Origin: an uncultured Clostridia bacterium
GTDB taxonomy: Bacteria > Bacillota > Clostridia > Oscillospirales > Ruminococcaceae
DNA: 64,000 nucleotides
Reading direction: 5' to 3'
Assembly (NCBI GenBank): GCA_944382875.1
Contig: CALWNQ010000006.1
Span: 62,001 to 126,000 of the forward strand
Positions 27,419 to 35,406 of the stretch are shown here, piece after piece. Every line of letters starts with the position of its first letter. Position 1 is the first letter of the stretch. The position numbers were made by a program, and so were the translations under genes. The notes beneath the pieces are model-generated. The model was given only the letters and a program-made list of their open reading frames with translations. It did no database searches and was not told the DNA's origin.

Positions 27419-28585
27419 TTAAAAATTGGTTGTTTCCCACCAGGTATCCCAGTCTTTTCCGACAAAAACAGGGATTTCCTTCCGCCAGATGCGGCCGGAA
27501 TATCCTTCGTGCGGAAAGCGCACAAACGAGATTCCTTTCGGCAGGACATATTCATAAATCGGGTCTGCGATCACAAGGTCCGATTTTGCCATTTCGGCCC
27601 CGATTTCCCGCTCGCCGGTGATGCGGAGATCTTCCGGTGCCAGTGTTTCCCCGTCCAGCTCGAGCGGGCAGAGGATTTTCGCCGGCTTGCCGGTCGAAAG
27701 CTCATACGCCCGACGCATCGAAGCCGCCCAGACTGCTTCCCCGATGATCAGTGCTGCCTTTCCGTTTGTCGGGATCTTGCCGCCCTTTACCGGATACCGG
27801 TTTTCCCCAGTTTCGGCTGCATTGTCAATCTCCGCCAGATATTCCCCGGTCAGCGCTTCCCCCATCGGAATGCCGACGACATAAGGTGTGCCGTACTTCT
27901 CCCGGAAAAATTTCGCAAGAGTTAGTCCCGCTGATGAAACGACCAGATTGACATCGGCGTTCCCGGCCTGCATCAGCTCCTCCCAGCTGCTCCCCATCGC
28001 CCAGCAGGAACAGACCGGATAGCCGTTTTCTGTCAGCAGGCTGCGCAGTGCTTCCACCGTGCCGGTCACCGAAAAGTCGAGCGGTGTCACCCCCAAAAGG
28101 TTGACCGAGGGTTTCCCGCTCCGTACTTTTTTGGGAGTTTCAGGGCAGAAGCGACGGGCAACTGCTTCCAGCGCCATGGATGCGCCTACTACATAGGACT
28201 GCATGCCGGTTGTCTTAAAGCCGAAACAAGGGGTACCAGTGCGGCGTTCCACCAACCGCGCGATACCGGACAGATCAATTCCCATCATCGTAGGAATCGG
28301 TGTCCCAGCCACTGCACAGAAACGGGGATGAAGGCCGTTGATCCCATCCACCAAATCACGTGCCAGCTTTTCGTCATCGCCCAGAATGGCCTCTGTTTCG
28401 GTCAGCCCGGAAATGTAAACCATACTGGGCATATTGTACCACCGCGGCTCATCGTGGGTATTATAAGTGGAATTGCAACCGGATGCGTCATGCATCACCG
28501 TCATACCGCCCATCTCATACAAAGCGGAGCAGACGCCGGACACATCAGCCGTATAGGTGGATAAAATCCGATTGGACTGTTTCAT
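27419..28585 (-). CDS. Nitrogenase component 1-like subunit (second)
   Basis: 388 residues from ATG 28585, which gives an ATGA overlap with the preceding gene; an earlier in-frame ATG at 28603 has its AAAGG too close. It resembles NifD/K-like oxidoreductase subunits, shorter than true nitrogenase: DASGCNSTYNTHDEPRW near residue 36 carries one conserved Cys, and GTPIPTMMGIDLSGIARLVE corresponds to the usual CxxxxIGDD segment, but with Gly/Thr in place of the Cys. That suggests fewer cluster ligands on this subunit. It is the fourth gene of the operon. The substrate is unknown. Confidence 0.8.
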   Translation of the reverse strand: MKQSNRILSTYTADVSGVCSALYEMGGMTVMHDASGCNSTYNTHDEPRWYNMPSMVYISGLTETEAILGDDEKLARDLVDGINGLHPRFCAVAGTPIPTMMGIDLSGIARLVERRTGTPCFGFKTTGMQSYVVGASMALEAVARRFCPETPKKVRSGKPSVNLLGVTPLDFSVTGTVEALRSLLTENGYPVCSCWAMGSSWEELMQAGNADVNLVVSSAGLTLAKFFREKYGTPYVVGIPMGEALTGEYLAEIDNAAETGENRYPVKGGKIPTNGKAALIIGEAVWAASMRRAYELSTGKPAKILCPLELDGETLAPEDLRITGEREIGAEMAKSDLVIADPIYEYVLPKGISFVRFPHEGYSGRIWRKEIPVFVGKDWDTWWETTNF

Positions 28586-29910
28586 CCGCAGTTGCACCCC
28601 CATCCTTTTACCTGAATCAAAGACGGAACATCCTTTTCCGTTTTGGAAGCGTTTTCCATCTCTTCCGCCAGCAGCCGGATGCCGTCAAAGCCATAAAATC
28701 CGCCACCGTCCAGAATATTGACAAAATATCCTGTTCCGGTAAAATAAGCGGCCTTCTGCCCAATGGCAAGAAGCTTCCCGTCCGTTTTATCCGCCTCATT
28801 ACGGGAGAGCATTCCCATTTTCGCGTGGACGGTGGGATGCAGCATCAGCTCCGGACAATGTTCCCGCAGCCAAACAAAGGCAGCGCGTTCCGGCTCCGAA
28901 AAGCTGTCGGCATAAACCGAAACCACCCGGAACCCATATTCCGTGAGCAGTTTTGCCAGTTCCAAAGGCCGCGGCGTCGCGGTGTAATCGATCGACACCG
29001 GCATCCCATTGAGCGCATCCGCTGTACGGCGGAGTGCCTCTTCTGCCGCAGCTTTCTGCTCCGAAAGGTCGGGAACTGGCAGCGCCAGCGCTTCACAAAG
29101 CTTCTGAAAATTCTGTTCCATCTCCGCAAAATCATAGCAGAGCGGCAGATGCAGATGCGGAATCCCCAGTCGTTTTTCCAGCTCTTTCCCGCCCGGAACT
29201 GCAGCCGGATTGGTAGTAATGACAAGGCAAGCCGATGCGTGCCGCTGATATTCGTCATAGGTTTTACAGGCGGCGATCTCCTCCACCGCATAGCCGGCAT
29301 TTTTTAAGAATGTGACCATCTCCCCGGACGGCGCGAGCACTTCATTATTTCCAAGAATCGCAACCCGCCGGTCGGTCTGCGCCGGTTTTAGCAGGCTGTA
29401 GAGCTGCATGTACATCTTGGCAATCGGCGGCATCCAGCTCTTCCGCAGGATCGGCGTCATATAGCAGTCAGTAAAGTCCACTTGCGGATATTTCTGCCGC
29501 AGTTTTTTAAAGACGTACTCAAGGTCACAGCCAATAAAGTGGTGGATGCAGCTGGTATACAAAAGCAGTGCACGTGGGAGCTTCTCCATACCCGAAAAAA
29601 TTTCGTCCACCCCATCTAAAATAAGTTGTTCCATATCGCCGTCGAGCAGGTTGTTGTCCTGAATTGCAATGGTGGAAAACCGGTCGGATGCTCCCATCTC
29701 GGCAGCCGTCAGGACAACGCCGCGCAGACAGCTCTGAGCACAGACGAAAATCTGGTGGCTTTCCGGAATGAGCATGCCGATGTGAACAATGTTCCAGGAA
29801 CCACGGGCCGGCGCCGCATACTCCAGCCCCGACCGGAATGGAGCCGGAAAAGAAGCCTGACTAACCGGGATCGAAACATCCTCTTCCGAAATCTGATGCA
29901 AATCAATCAT
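28582..29910 (-). CDS. Nitrogenase component 1-like subunit (first)
   Basis: 442 residues. Candidate metal-cluster ligands include the two Cys in [10 protein letters not shown] (about residues 56-62) and two in [14 protein letters not shown] (about 119-131), positions that match the P-cluster-like cysteines of NifD/BchN-type proteins. A second Rossmann-like lobe begins [18 protein letters not shown]. No FeMo-cofactor His/Cys pair can be assigned. The start overlaps the nifH-like stop by four bases. With its partner and the NifH-like protein it should form a two-component ATP-driven reductase, but of which substrate is not known. Confidence 0.82.
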   Translation of the reverse strand: MIDLHQISEEDVSIPVSQASFPAPFRSGLEYAAPARGSWNIVHIGMLIPESHQIFVCAQSCLRGVVLTAAEMGASDRFSTIAIQDNNLLDGDMEQLILDGVDEIFSGMEKLPRALLLYTSCIHHFIGCDLEYVFKKLRQKYPQVDFTDCYMTPILRKSWMPPIAKMYMQLYSLLKPAQTDRRVAILGNNEVLAPSGEMVTFLKNAGYAVEEIAACKTYDEYQRHASACLVITTNPAAVPGGKELEKRLGIPHLHLPLCYDFAEMEQNFQKLCEALALPVPDLSEQKAAAEEALRRTADALNGMPVSIDYTATPRPLELAKLLTEYGFRVVSVYADSFSEPERAAFVWLREHCPELMLHPTVHAKMGMLSRNEADKTDGKLLAIGQKAAYFTGTGYFVNILDGGGFYGFDGIRLLAEEMENASKTEKDVPSLIQVKGWGCNCG

Positions 29911-30671
29911 AGATTTTCCTTTCCGCAGGCTTTCAGTACCTGCCGGGCGAGTTTTTCATATTCCTTGGCCATCTCACTGTCCGGGAACGCTTGAAGGACA
30001 GTCTGCTGCATCTCATCCGCCTGCTGCACCAGCGAGCTGAGGGGCAGTTCCCCAACAATCCCGGTGTGCACATCTTCGGCCAGCTCCTGCACCTTTTCCA
30101 GTTCCCGCGGCACATTGCGGTGGTTTAAGATAATACCGCCAAGCGAAGCATAACCGCGATCAGCAAAATTCTCCACCGCCATCGCGATATTTGCCGCCGC
30201 GTGGATCGCCATATTCTCTCCCGAGGTAATCAGGAACACCTTTTCGGCATAGCCTTCCCGGATTGGCATGGCAAAGCCGCCGCAGACGACGTCGCCCAAT
30301 ACATCATATAGGACAACGTCCGGCTGGTAAACCGCAAAGGCGTTTTTCTCTTCCAGCATTTCCAGCGCCGCAATAATCCCCCTTCCAGCGCAGCCCATGC
30401 CGGGTGTCGGACCGCCCGCTTCCACACAAAAAACGCCGCCGTCACCTACTGTGACCATTTCCTCCAAAGTGACTGCCTTTCCTTTCTGCCGGACCAGATC
30501 GAGCACTGTGGTGAGCGGACGGCCCCCGTGCAGATTGATGGTGGAGTCCGCTTTAGGGTCACAGCCAATCTGCATGACTTTCAGCCCCATTTTCGCAAAT
30601 GCCATCGAAAGATTAGCGGCGGTAGTCGATTTTCCAATCCCGCCTTTTCCGTATATTGCCATTTTAATCAT
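29907..30671 (-). CDS. NifH-like nitrogenase reductase (iron protein)
   Basis: 254 residues. P-loop GKGGIGKST (about 8-16), Switch I region GCDPKADST, and both cluster cysteines in the expected contexts: GMGCAGRG (about 97) and [11 protein letters not shown] (about 130). The Arg of CAGRG, the ADP-ribosylation site in NifH, is kept. It should form a homodimer bridging one 4Fe-4S cluster and deliver electrons with ATP hydrolysis to the two following subunits. No nifENB genes, and nothing for nitrogen fixation, are present in the window, so a non-nitrogenase reductase is likely. Confidence 0.93.
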   Translation of the reverse strand: MIKMAIYGKGGIGKSTTAANLSMAFAKMGLKVMQIGCDPKADSTINLHGGRPLTTVLDLVRQKGKAVTLEEMVTVGDGGVFCVEAGGPTPGMGCAGRGIIAALEMLEEKNAFAVYQPDVVLYDVLGDVVCGGFAMPIREGYAEKVFLITSGENMAIHAAANIAMAVENFADRGYASLGGIILNHRNVPRELEKVQELAEDVHTGIVGELPLSSLVQQADEMQQTVLQAFPDSEMAKEYEKLARQVLKACGKENL

Positions 30672-31726
30672 GATTCTGCCTCCTTAGGATAGTCGCCACG
30701 TTCGATCACTGGCTGATAACCGATTGACAAAATTGCTTCCCGCAGCTGCTGATAGCTGTCCGCCGGCGCGTCAGCCGTGCCGATTTTATGGTCATAAAGC
30801 TGATAATGCTTCCGCACATCCGATGGGGAAATATTGGGCATCACGACATTTGCCCCGGCCAAAATCCCCAGTTCCCGGCCGCCAGGCAGGATAGTTCCCA
30901 ACGCCGTTGTCGCCGGCAGCAGCACCCGCGGCAGCATCAGCCGTACAATGCTGAGCAGAAAAAGGGTGTCCTCCACCGTTCCCGCCTTTTCATCCCGAAA
31001 GGGGGTGTCATGATGCGGGATAAACGGCCCAAGCCCCACCATCTGCGGATTAAGCTTTTTGATAAACAGCAAATCCTCCGCCAAATATTCGGCAGTCTGG
31101 AACGGTGATCCTACCATCATGCCGCATCCGGTCTGAAACCCCAGGTCCAGCTGGTCATGCAGACATCGCACGCGATTTTCAAGCGAAAGTTCTGGCGGAT
31201 GGAGTTTGGCATAGTGCTCCGGATTAGCGGTTTCATGCCGCAGAAGATACCGATCGGCTCCGGCTTCCCGGTAACGCTGGTAGCTTTCCCGACTCTTTTC
31301 CCCGATCGACAGTGTAACAGCACAATCGGGGAACTCCTGCTTAATAGCGGAAACAATTTTCACTATTCGTTCATCAGTAAAATACGGATCTTCCCCGCCC
31401 TGCATCACAAAGGTCCGGAAACCTGCCTGATATCCCCAACGGCAACAGTTTAAAATTTCCTCTTCGGTCATACGGTACCGCTCCGCATTCCGGTTGCTGC
31501 GGCGGATCCCACAGTAAAGACAGTCGTTTTTGCAATAATTGGTAAATTCAATCAAACCCCGGAAATAGATCTTTCGCCCAAAAATCCGGTCCGCTGTCTC
31601 CCGCGCAAGGGAAGCGGCAAATACCCGATCTTCTTCCGTATATCCTGCAATCAGCCCAGCCAGTTCTGTTAGAGAAGGCATCTCCCCTCGGGAAATCGCC
31701 AGAATCCGGGACTGGTTTTCGGTCAT
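30668..31726 (-). CDS. hydE: HydE-like radical SAM enzyme
   Basis: 352 residues from ATG 31726 behind GGAGTGAG; an in-frame upstream extension runs through the folded leader and is rejected. The radical SAM motif CKNDCLYCG (about residues 67-75) sits in the sequence [16 protein letters not shown], characteristic of HydE, and is followed by YRMTEEEI and a [11 protein letters not shown] segment. HydE acts in assembling the [FeFe]-hydrogenase active site. HydF and HydG are not in the window and the gene instead opens an operon with NifH/D/K-like proteins. It may therefore make or modify a cofactor for that reductase, a hypothesis. Confidence 0.85.
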   Translation of the reverse strand: MTENQSRILAISRGEMPSLTELAGLIAGYTEEDRVFAASLARETADRIFGRKIYFRGLIEFTNYCKNDCLYCGIRRSNRNAERYRMTEEEILNCCRWGYQAGFRTFVMQGGEDPYFTDERIVKIVSAIKQEFPDCAVTLSIGEKSRESYQRYREAGADRYLLRHETANPEHYAKLHPPELSLENRVRCLHDQLDLGFQTGCGMMVGSPFQTAEYLAEDLLFIKKLNPQMVGLGPFIPHHDTPFRDEKAGTVEDTLFLLSIVRLMLPRVLLPATTALGTILPGGRELGILAGANVVMPNISPSDVRKHYQLYDHKIGTADAPADSYQQLREAILSIGYQPVIERGDYPKEAES

Positions 31727-31748
31727 ATTTCTCACTCCGTTCACATAA

Positions 31749-31780
31749 TAAAAAGCCCTTTTGCCAAAAGGCAGAAGGGC
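31749..31780 (-). terminator. Leader terminator in front of hydE
   Basis: An 11-position stem with one mismatch (GCCCTTCTGCC against GGCAAAAGGGC on the minus strand) followed by a T-run, ending about 20 bases before the start codon. Confidence 0.8.
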
Positions 31781-31911
31781 AGAATTTTCCCGTACCATCC
31801 AGGTTTTTCCTCCCGACCGCCTTTTGACTCCGGACGAACCATTGTCCATTCAGCACGATTGGTTGTCATTTCTTCCGGGTTGCGGTCAGGCGCACCTTTC
31901 CGCTTCCCTAT
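31749..31911 (-). promoter_or_regulatory. Structured leader, candidate riboswitch of unassigned class
   Basis: About 160 untranslated bases precede a terminator in front of hydE. On the minus strand a 9-bp helix (31890-31882 with 31820-31812, one wobble) encloses two inner helices: CCGG with CCGG (31872-31880 with 31829-31836 region) and a longer GACAACCA arm against TGGTTCGTC (31867-31861 with 31842-31834). GGGAGGAAAAACC follows. Aptamer-then-terminator is the usual riboswitch layout. The Moco/Tuco, cobalamin and TPP classes were considered from memory but none could be matched reliably. Confidence 0.55.
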
Positions 31912-31917
31912 TTTTTC

Positions 31918-31946
31918 AGTATAGCACAAGCACTCAGTTTTTGCAA
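31918..31946 (-). promoter_or_regulatory. Promoter of the nitrogenase-like operon
   Basis: TTGCAA (31946-31941) and TATACT (31923-31918) with a 17-base spacer; it predicts a transcript beginning near 31911. Confidence 0.75.
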
Positions 31947-31975
31947 TAGATTGTTTCGGTTTTGTTTAAAAGAGC

Positions 31976-32006
31976 AAAAAACCGTTCCAAATATTGGAAC
32001 GGTTTC
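31976..32006 (-). terminator. Terminator of the NUDIX gene
   Basis: A 12-bp AAACCGTTCCAA/TTGGAACGGTTT stem followed by a T-run on the minus strand. Confidence 0.85.
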
Positions 32007-32009
32007 CCT

Positions 32010-32423
32010 TTAATACAAATCCTTAATCATTGGGCGCGCTTTGTTGAGGAGCTGCTTGTCGTTATCATAGGTCAAAAACGAGTGGGCCAGATTGATTTCC
32101 ACCCATTTGATCTGCGCTACTTCCTCTTCCTGCGGAACATAGTTGAAATTTTTTGCTTTGGCGAGAAAATAGATCACATCCTTGGTCGTATCTCGTTTGG
32201 GGGAATAGGAAACAACCTCCCGAAAACTGGTATTCAGCTCCACATCAATTCCGGTTTCTTCCTTGATTTCCCGAATAGCGGTCTGTTCTTCTGTTTCACC
32301 AGCTTCCACGTGGCCTTTGGGGAAAGACCAGTGTCCGCCGACAACATGTTTAATCAGCAGCAGTTCCGTATTGCCGTGATATTTGCGAAATACCACAGCA
32401 CCGCAGGATTTTTCATACTCCAT
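32010..32423 (-). CDS. NUDIX hydrolase, diadenosine tetraphosphatase-like
   Basis: 137 residues from ATG 32423, eight bases after AAAGGA. The NUDIX box is complete, from GHVEAGE through REIKEETG (about residues 38-59). The N-terminus KSCGAVVFR and the short length fit the asymmetric Ap4A hydrolase/MutT group. It hydrolyses a nucleoside diphosphate linked to another moiety; the exact substrate cannot be read. It is monocistronic with its own terminator. Confidence 0.9.
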   Translation of the reverse strand: MEYEKSCGAVVFRKYHGNTELLLIKHVVGGHWSFPKGHVEAGETEEQTAIREIKEETGIDVELNTSFREVVSYSPKRDTTKDVIYFLAKAKNFNYVPQEEEVAQIKWVEINLAHSFLTYDNDKQLLNKARPMIKDLY

Positions 32424-32545
32424 AGCTGACATCCTTTCCATTATTTGAATTCATTGATTCTATTTTATCACAATAGAAAGGAAAATGCAAAACCTTCTAT
32501 AAAAATTCACAAAAATTATTACGTATGAAGATTTCTTTTCTGCTC

Positions 32546-32574
32546 TTGACATTCCTGATTCACGGGATTATGAT
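32546..32574 (+). promoter_or_regulatory. Consensus promoter
   Basis: TTGACA (32546-32551), 17 bases, TATGAT (32569-32574), 33 bases before the ATG of the next gene. Confidence 0.8.
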
Positions 32575-32607
32575 AAAAACAGGAATAAAAGAGAGGCAGG
32601 AACTGAC

Positions 32608-33180
32608 ATGAAAATTTGGATGTCCTCTTCCACCAGCCGGGATAACCGGTATTCCCTGCATATCATCGGCGGTATTTTTGGAATTGTTTTGGTGATGATG
32701 GTTCTGGTCGTCGCAGGCACTTTGCTGATTCCCTGGCTGGGACTCCCGAGAGAAATTTCTTCGTTGATCCTTTGTTTGGCAGTCACCGGACTCATTACAT
32801 GGCTGGCTTTTCGGCTCGGAAAAAAATCGGTACAGGACACACTCGTCTTTCTATTAACAGATCAGCAGGATCTGTTTGTATTGGATTCCCGTCAGCTAAC
32901 GCCGTATCATCGCAATTTTATTGGATTTATTCAGGACACCATGAAAACGCAAAAATTGCTGGATCAGATTAACCAGTACGGGTTGAAGGAATTTCTCCCC
33001 AGCAGCGCCGAATTGATTGGGGAAGTGCTGCAAATCCAGGAAAAACAGCAAAATTATCAAATCATCTGCCGGGTGACGAAAAGCAATCTGCGGGAATATA
33101 CCAAAAAGATTCGCATTGCCGGGGAATGGGATGACCTGCCGGCACTGCTGTCCGAACTGGAAAAACGAAAAGTTTCATAA
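32608..33180 (+). CDS. Uncharacterised two-helix membrane protein
   Basis: 190 residues with GAGAGGCAGG upstream. Two transmembrane helices (about 18-40 and 48-68) are followed by a soluble cytoplasmic domain of about 120 residues with the segment LLTDQQDLFVLDSRQL and later IICRVTKSNLREYTKKIRI. No family is recognised. It precedes the flavin reductase gene by 22 bases and shares its promoter and terminator, so the two may be functionally linked, but no mechanism can be proposed. Confidence 0.75.
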   Translation: MKIWMSSSTSRDNRYSLHIIGGIFGIVLVMMVLVVAGTLLIPWLGLPREISSLILCLAVTGLITWLAFRLGKKSVQDTLVFLLTDQQDLFVLDSRQLTPYHRNFIGFIQDTMKTQKLLDQINQYGLKEFLPSSAELIGEVLQIQEKQQNYQIICRVTKSNLREYTKKIRIAGEWDDLPALLSELEKRKVS

Positions 33181-33202
33181 CATAGAATATGGAGGGATTT
33201 TT

Positions 33203-33763
33203 ATGAGGAAAAATTTTGGAGCGAAACCCTGGACCTATCCGCAGCCGGTTTTTATCATCGCCACCTACGATGAAAATGGCGTTCCCGACGCTATGAATGC
33301 CGCATGGGGTGGCATCAGTGACGACAAACAGCTTTCTATTTGCCTGAGCCCCGGCCATAAGACTGTTCAGAACATTTTGAAACGCGGCGCGTTTACTGTC
33401 AGCATGGCAAATGTATCCCATGTCGTTGCCTGCGATTATGTGGGAATTACTTCCGGAAACGATGTGCCGGACAAATTCTCGCATGCCGGATTTCATGCAA
33501 CAAAATCCGAATTTGTTGACGCTCCGCTGATCGACGAACTTCCAATGGCAGTGGAGTGCAAACTGGTCCGTTATGACGCGGAAAGCTGCCTCATGGTGGG
33601 CGAAATTGTAAATGTCTGCGCCGATGAAAAGATTCTGGATCAAGAGGGCAAAATTGATCCAGATAAGCTTGCCCCCATTCTCTTTGATCCGGTACACAAC
33701 ACTTACCGCAAGGTTGGAGAAAAAGTTGGCAATGCGTTCCGGGACGGATTGCAGCTGAAATAA
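33203..33763 (+). CDS. Flavin reductase-like FMN-binding protein
   Basis: 186 residues from ATG 33203, preceded by GGAGGG; an upstream in-frame extension overlaps the previous gene and is rejected. The order fits the flavin reductase split-barrel fold: KPWTYPQPVFIIATYDENG, MNAAWGGISDD, LSICLSPGHKT and a FTVSMAN strand. These proteins bind FMN and reduce it or pass electrons to oxygen-sensitive partners. The probable partner is unknown. Confidence 0.88.
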   Translation: MRKNFGAKPWTYPQPVFIIATYDENGVPDAMNAAWGGISDDKQLSICLSPGHKTVQNILKRGAFTVSMANVSHVVACDYVGITSGNDVPDKFSHAGFHATKSEFVDAPLIDELPMAVECKLVRYDAESCLMVGEIVNVCADEKILDQEGKIDPDKLAPILFDPVHNTYRKVGEKVGNAFRDGLQLK

Positions 33764-33768
33764 CAGCA

Positions 33769-33800
33769 AAAACACAGCGGAAAAAACCGCTGTGTTTTTC
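33769..33800. terminator. Bidirectional intrinsic terminator
   Basis: ACACAGCGG and CCGCTGTGT arms around an A6 loop with A- and T-runs outside, between convergent genes. Confidence 0.85.
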
Positions 33801-33810
33801 TTTCTGCCTG

Positions 33811-34548
33811 TTAATAAGCCCATCCCCGGCTTTTTGTCACATCCCAAACTTCCATCCAGATTTCAAATGGCGGAAACATCACCCGCACCCGGCATGGAAT
33901 CGATTCCTGCCCGCTGGAAGTGGGAACCTCGCAGAGCAGCCATTGGGACGCCCGGGTATCATCTTTCATCAGCCGGAAATTATTGTTGCTGCCAAGCTCC
34001 TTCTGATAGGCGCCGGCAGCTTTTTCCAGCCAGTCCTCGCGGTCTTTTTCGTACACCTTCCAAACCTCTTCCGCGCGCAGGACGTTCTCCGAAGGTTCTT
34101 CCGTCTGGTCGCCGCCCTGATACTCCTGATATTCGTAGAGCAGGTCGGACACATTCTCCCCGTCCGCATCCTGAATCCAGAATTTGCAGGAGCAGAGCTG
34201 CCACCCGGTTTTCGCCGTTACCTCGGGATTCTCATAGAAATCCAGCATCAGCTTCATCGTGTACCGGAATTCCGAAAGGCTAACATCTGCCACTTCCAGC
34301 CGTCGTACGCCATCTGATTCTGTTTCGGTGATTTTTTCGGAAGGAACGCCCCGTTCCTCCAAAACGGACAGGACGCGGCTATATTCCGACATCCATGGCA
34401 GGAACGAAAGACGCCCCTCATCCGGGACATACTCCTCTTCCAGGGAAATCCGCAGCGCGTATTCCCCCGTGCCTGTAGTTTCCCCGCAGCTGCCGAGCAT
34501 TGTGACTGCCAGCAGCAACGATAAAAGCATCCACCAGAGTCGTTTCAT
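33811..34548 (-). CDS. Uncharacterised lipoprotein, paralogue of its neighbour
   Basis: 245 residues from ATG 34548 with GGAGG seven bases upstream. A signal peptide ends in the lipobox LGSC. The body aligns by eye with the 213-residue lipoprotein encoded just upstream: ALRISLEEEYVPDEGRLSFLPWM against PLEISLEKQFDAAQAELDILPWL, and SLSEFRYTMKLML against KLDEFRYSMEMNL. The pair therefore arose by tandem duplication. No known domain; both are expected on the outer face of the membrane. Confidence 0.75.
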   Translation of the reverse strand: MKRLWWMLLSLLLAVTMLGSCGETTGTGEYALRISLEEEYVPDEGRLSFLPWMSEYSRVLSVLEERGVPSEKITETESDGVRRLEVADVSLSEFRYTMKLMLDFYENPEVTAKTGWQLCSCKFWIQDADGENVSDLLYEYQEYQGGDQTEEPSENVLRAEEVWKVYEKDREDWLEKAAGAYQKELGSNNNFRLMKDDTRASQWLLCEVPTSSGQESIPCRVRVMFPPFEIWMEVWDVTKSRGWAY

Positions 34549-34563
34549 TCCGCTCACCTCCGA

Positions 34564-35205
34564 TTAGTCCCACAAACTGAACATAAGCCCGTAGGTCCGG
34601 ATTCGTATCTTGCAGGGTACCGGATTTTCCTCGCCCGGCAGCAGGACCTCAATCGCGGGAATGACACGATCGTCCTCGAGAATATCGGCAAAATAATTAT
34701 TATCACCCAGTGTCTCCTCATATCGCTTCGAGCTTGATTCCAACCAGTTATGTGCGTCTTCCTCCCAGTTTGCGGTAATTTCCAGTTGTTTTTCCGTACC
34801 AAAGGTGTACCAAAGGGTACTGACACCATCCACTTCGTACAGTAAAAAACTATAACTGGAAAGACGGTATTCCCCGGCGCCGACCGGCAGGTCGTCCCGG
34901 AACATCAGATTCATTTCCATCGAGTACCGAAATTCATCCAGCTTGACATTATAGACCGTCAAGCTTTTTGCGCCTGACTTTTCTTCCAGCAGGTATCCGT
35001 CCTCCGGCAGACTGTCGATGCCAAGGATCTCCCACGCTTCCTCCATCGTGGTGAGCCAGGGGAGGATGTCCAGCTCCGCCTGTGCGGCGTCAAACTGCTT
35101 TTCCAGCGATATTTCCAGCGGATAGGAGTCCTTCTCCGCCCCGCAGCTGTTGAATAGAACTGTCATCGACATGAACACTGCCAAAAGAAAACCGTATTTT
35201 TTCAT
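34564..35205 (-). CDS. Uncharacterised lipoprotein, paralogue of its neighbour
   Basis: 213 residues with AAAGGAGGGGG before the ATG. Lipobox-like VLFNSC at residues 15-20. It shares the ISLE, LPWL, EFRYSMEM and GDNNYF-type segments with the following lipoprotein (33811-34548), with which it forms a two-gene operon under a good promoter. This copy is shorter, lacking an acidic insert of about 30 residues. The function is unknown. Confidence 0.75.
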   Translation of the reverse strand: MKKYGFLLAVFMSMTVLFNSCGAEKDSYPLEISLEKQFDAAQAELDILPWLTTMEEAWEILGIDSLPEDGYLLEEKSGAKSLTVYNVKLDEFRYSMEMNLMFRDDLPVGAGEYRLSSYSFLLYEVDGVSTLWYTFGTEKQLEITANWEEDAHNWLESSSKRYEETLGDNNYFADILEDDRVIPAIEVLLPGEENPVPCKIRIRTYGLMFSLWD

Positions 35206-35289
35206 AGAACCCCCTCCTTTTTCAGAAAGGCGCCTGAACCTATTATTCTTTCGTCAACACCTGATTCATTGGAATCACCTCTTGTTTTG

Positions 35290-35318
35290 ATTATACACTA
35301 AATTAGGATTAATATCAA
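35290..35318 (-). promoter_or_regulatory. Promoter of the lipoprotein pair
   Basis: TTGATA (35318-35313) and TATAAT (35295-35290), spacing 17. Confidence 0.75.
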
Positions 35319-35374
35319 TATTTTTGTGCAATGTAATATTTTTTTTAAAACGATGTTTTAAGTTTTGCATATAA

Positions 35375-35405
35375 GAAAGGACAGCAAAAACCTGCTGTCC
35401 TTTTC
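35375..35405 (-). terminator. Terminator of the DegV-ROK operon
   Basis: GAAAGGACAGCA and TGCTGTCCTTTTC arms around a short loop directly behind the ROK gene; AT-rich tail on the minus strand. Confidence 0.8.
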
Positions 35406-35406
35406 T

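Noticed and set aside
29907..30671. NifH-like gene read as evidence for nitrogen fixation
   Set aside because: The component 1-like subunits are short, no nifE, nifN or nifB is nearby, and cofactor ligands cannot be assigned.
31727..31849. In-frame N-terminal extension of HydE to 31849
   Set aside because: It runs through the terminator stem and leader helices; the ATG at 31726 has the ribosome site and the family length.
31781..31911. hydE leader taken as a T-box because of GGATGGTACGGG
   Set aside because: The core ACCGCGG is not complete and the gene is not amino-acid related, unlike the clear T-box at 63081.
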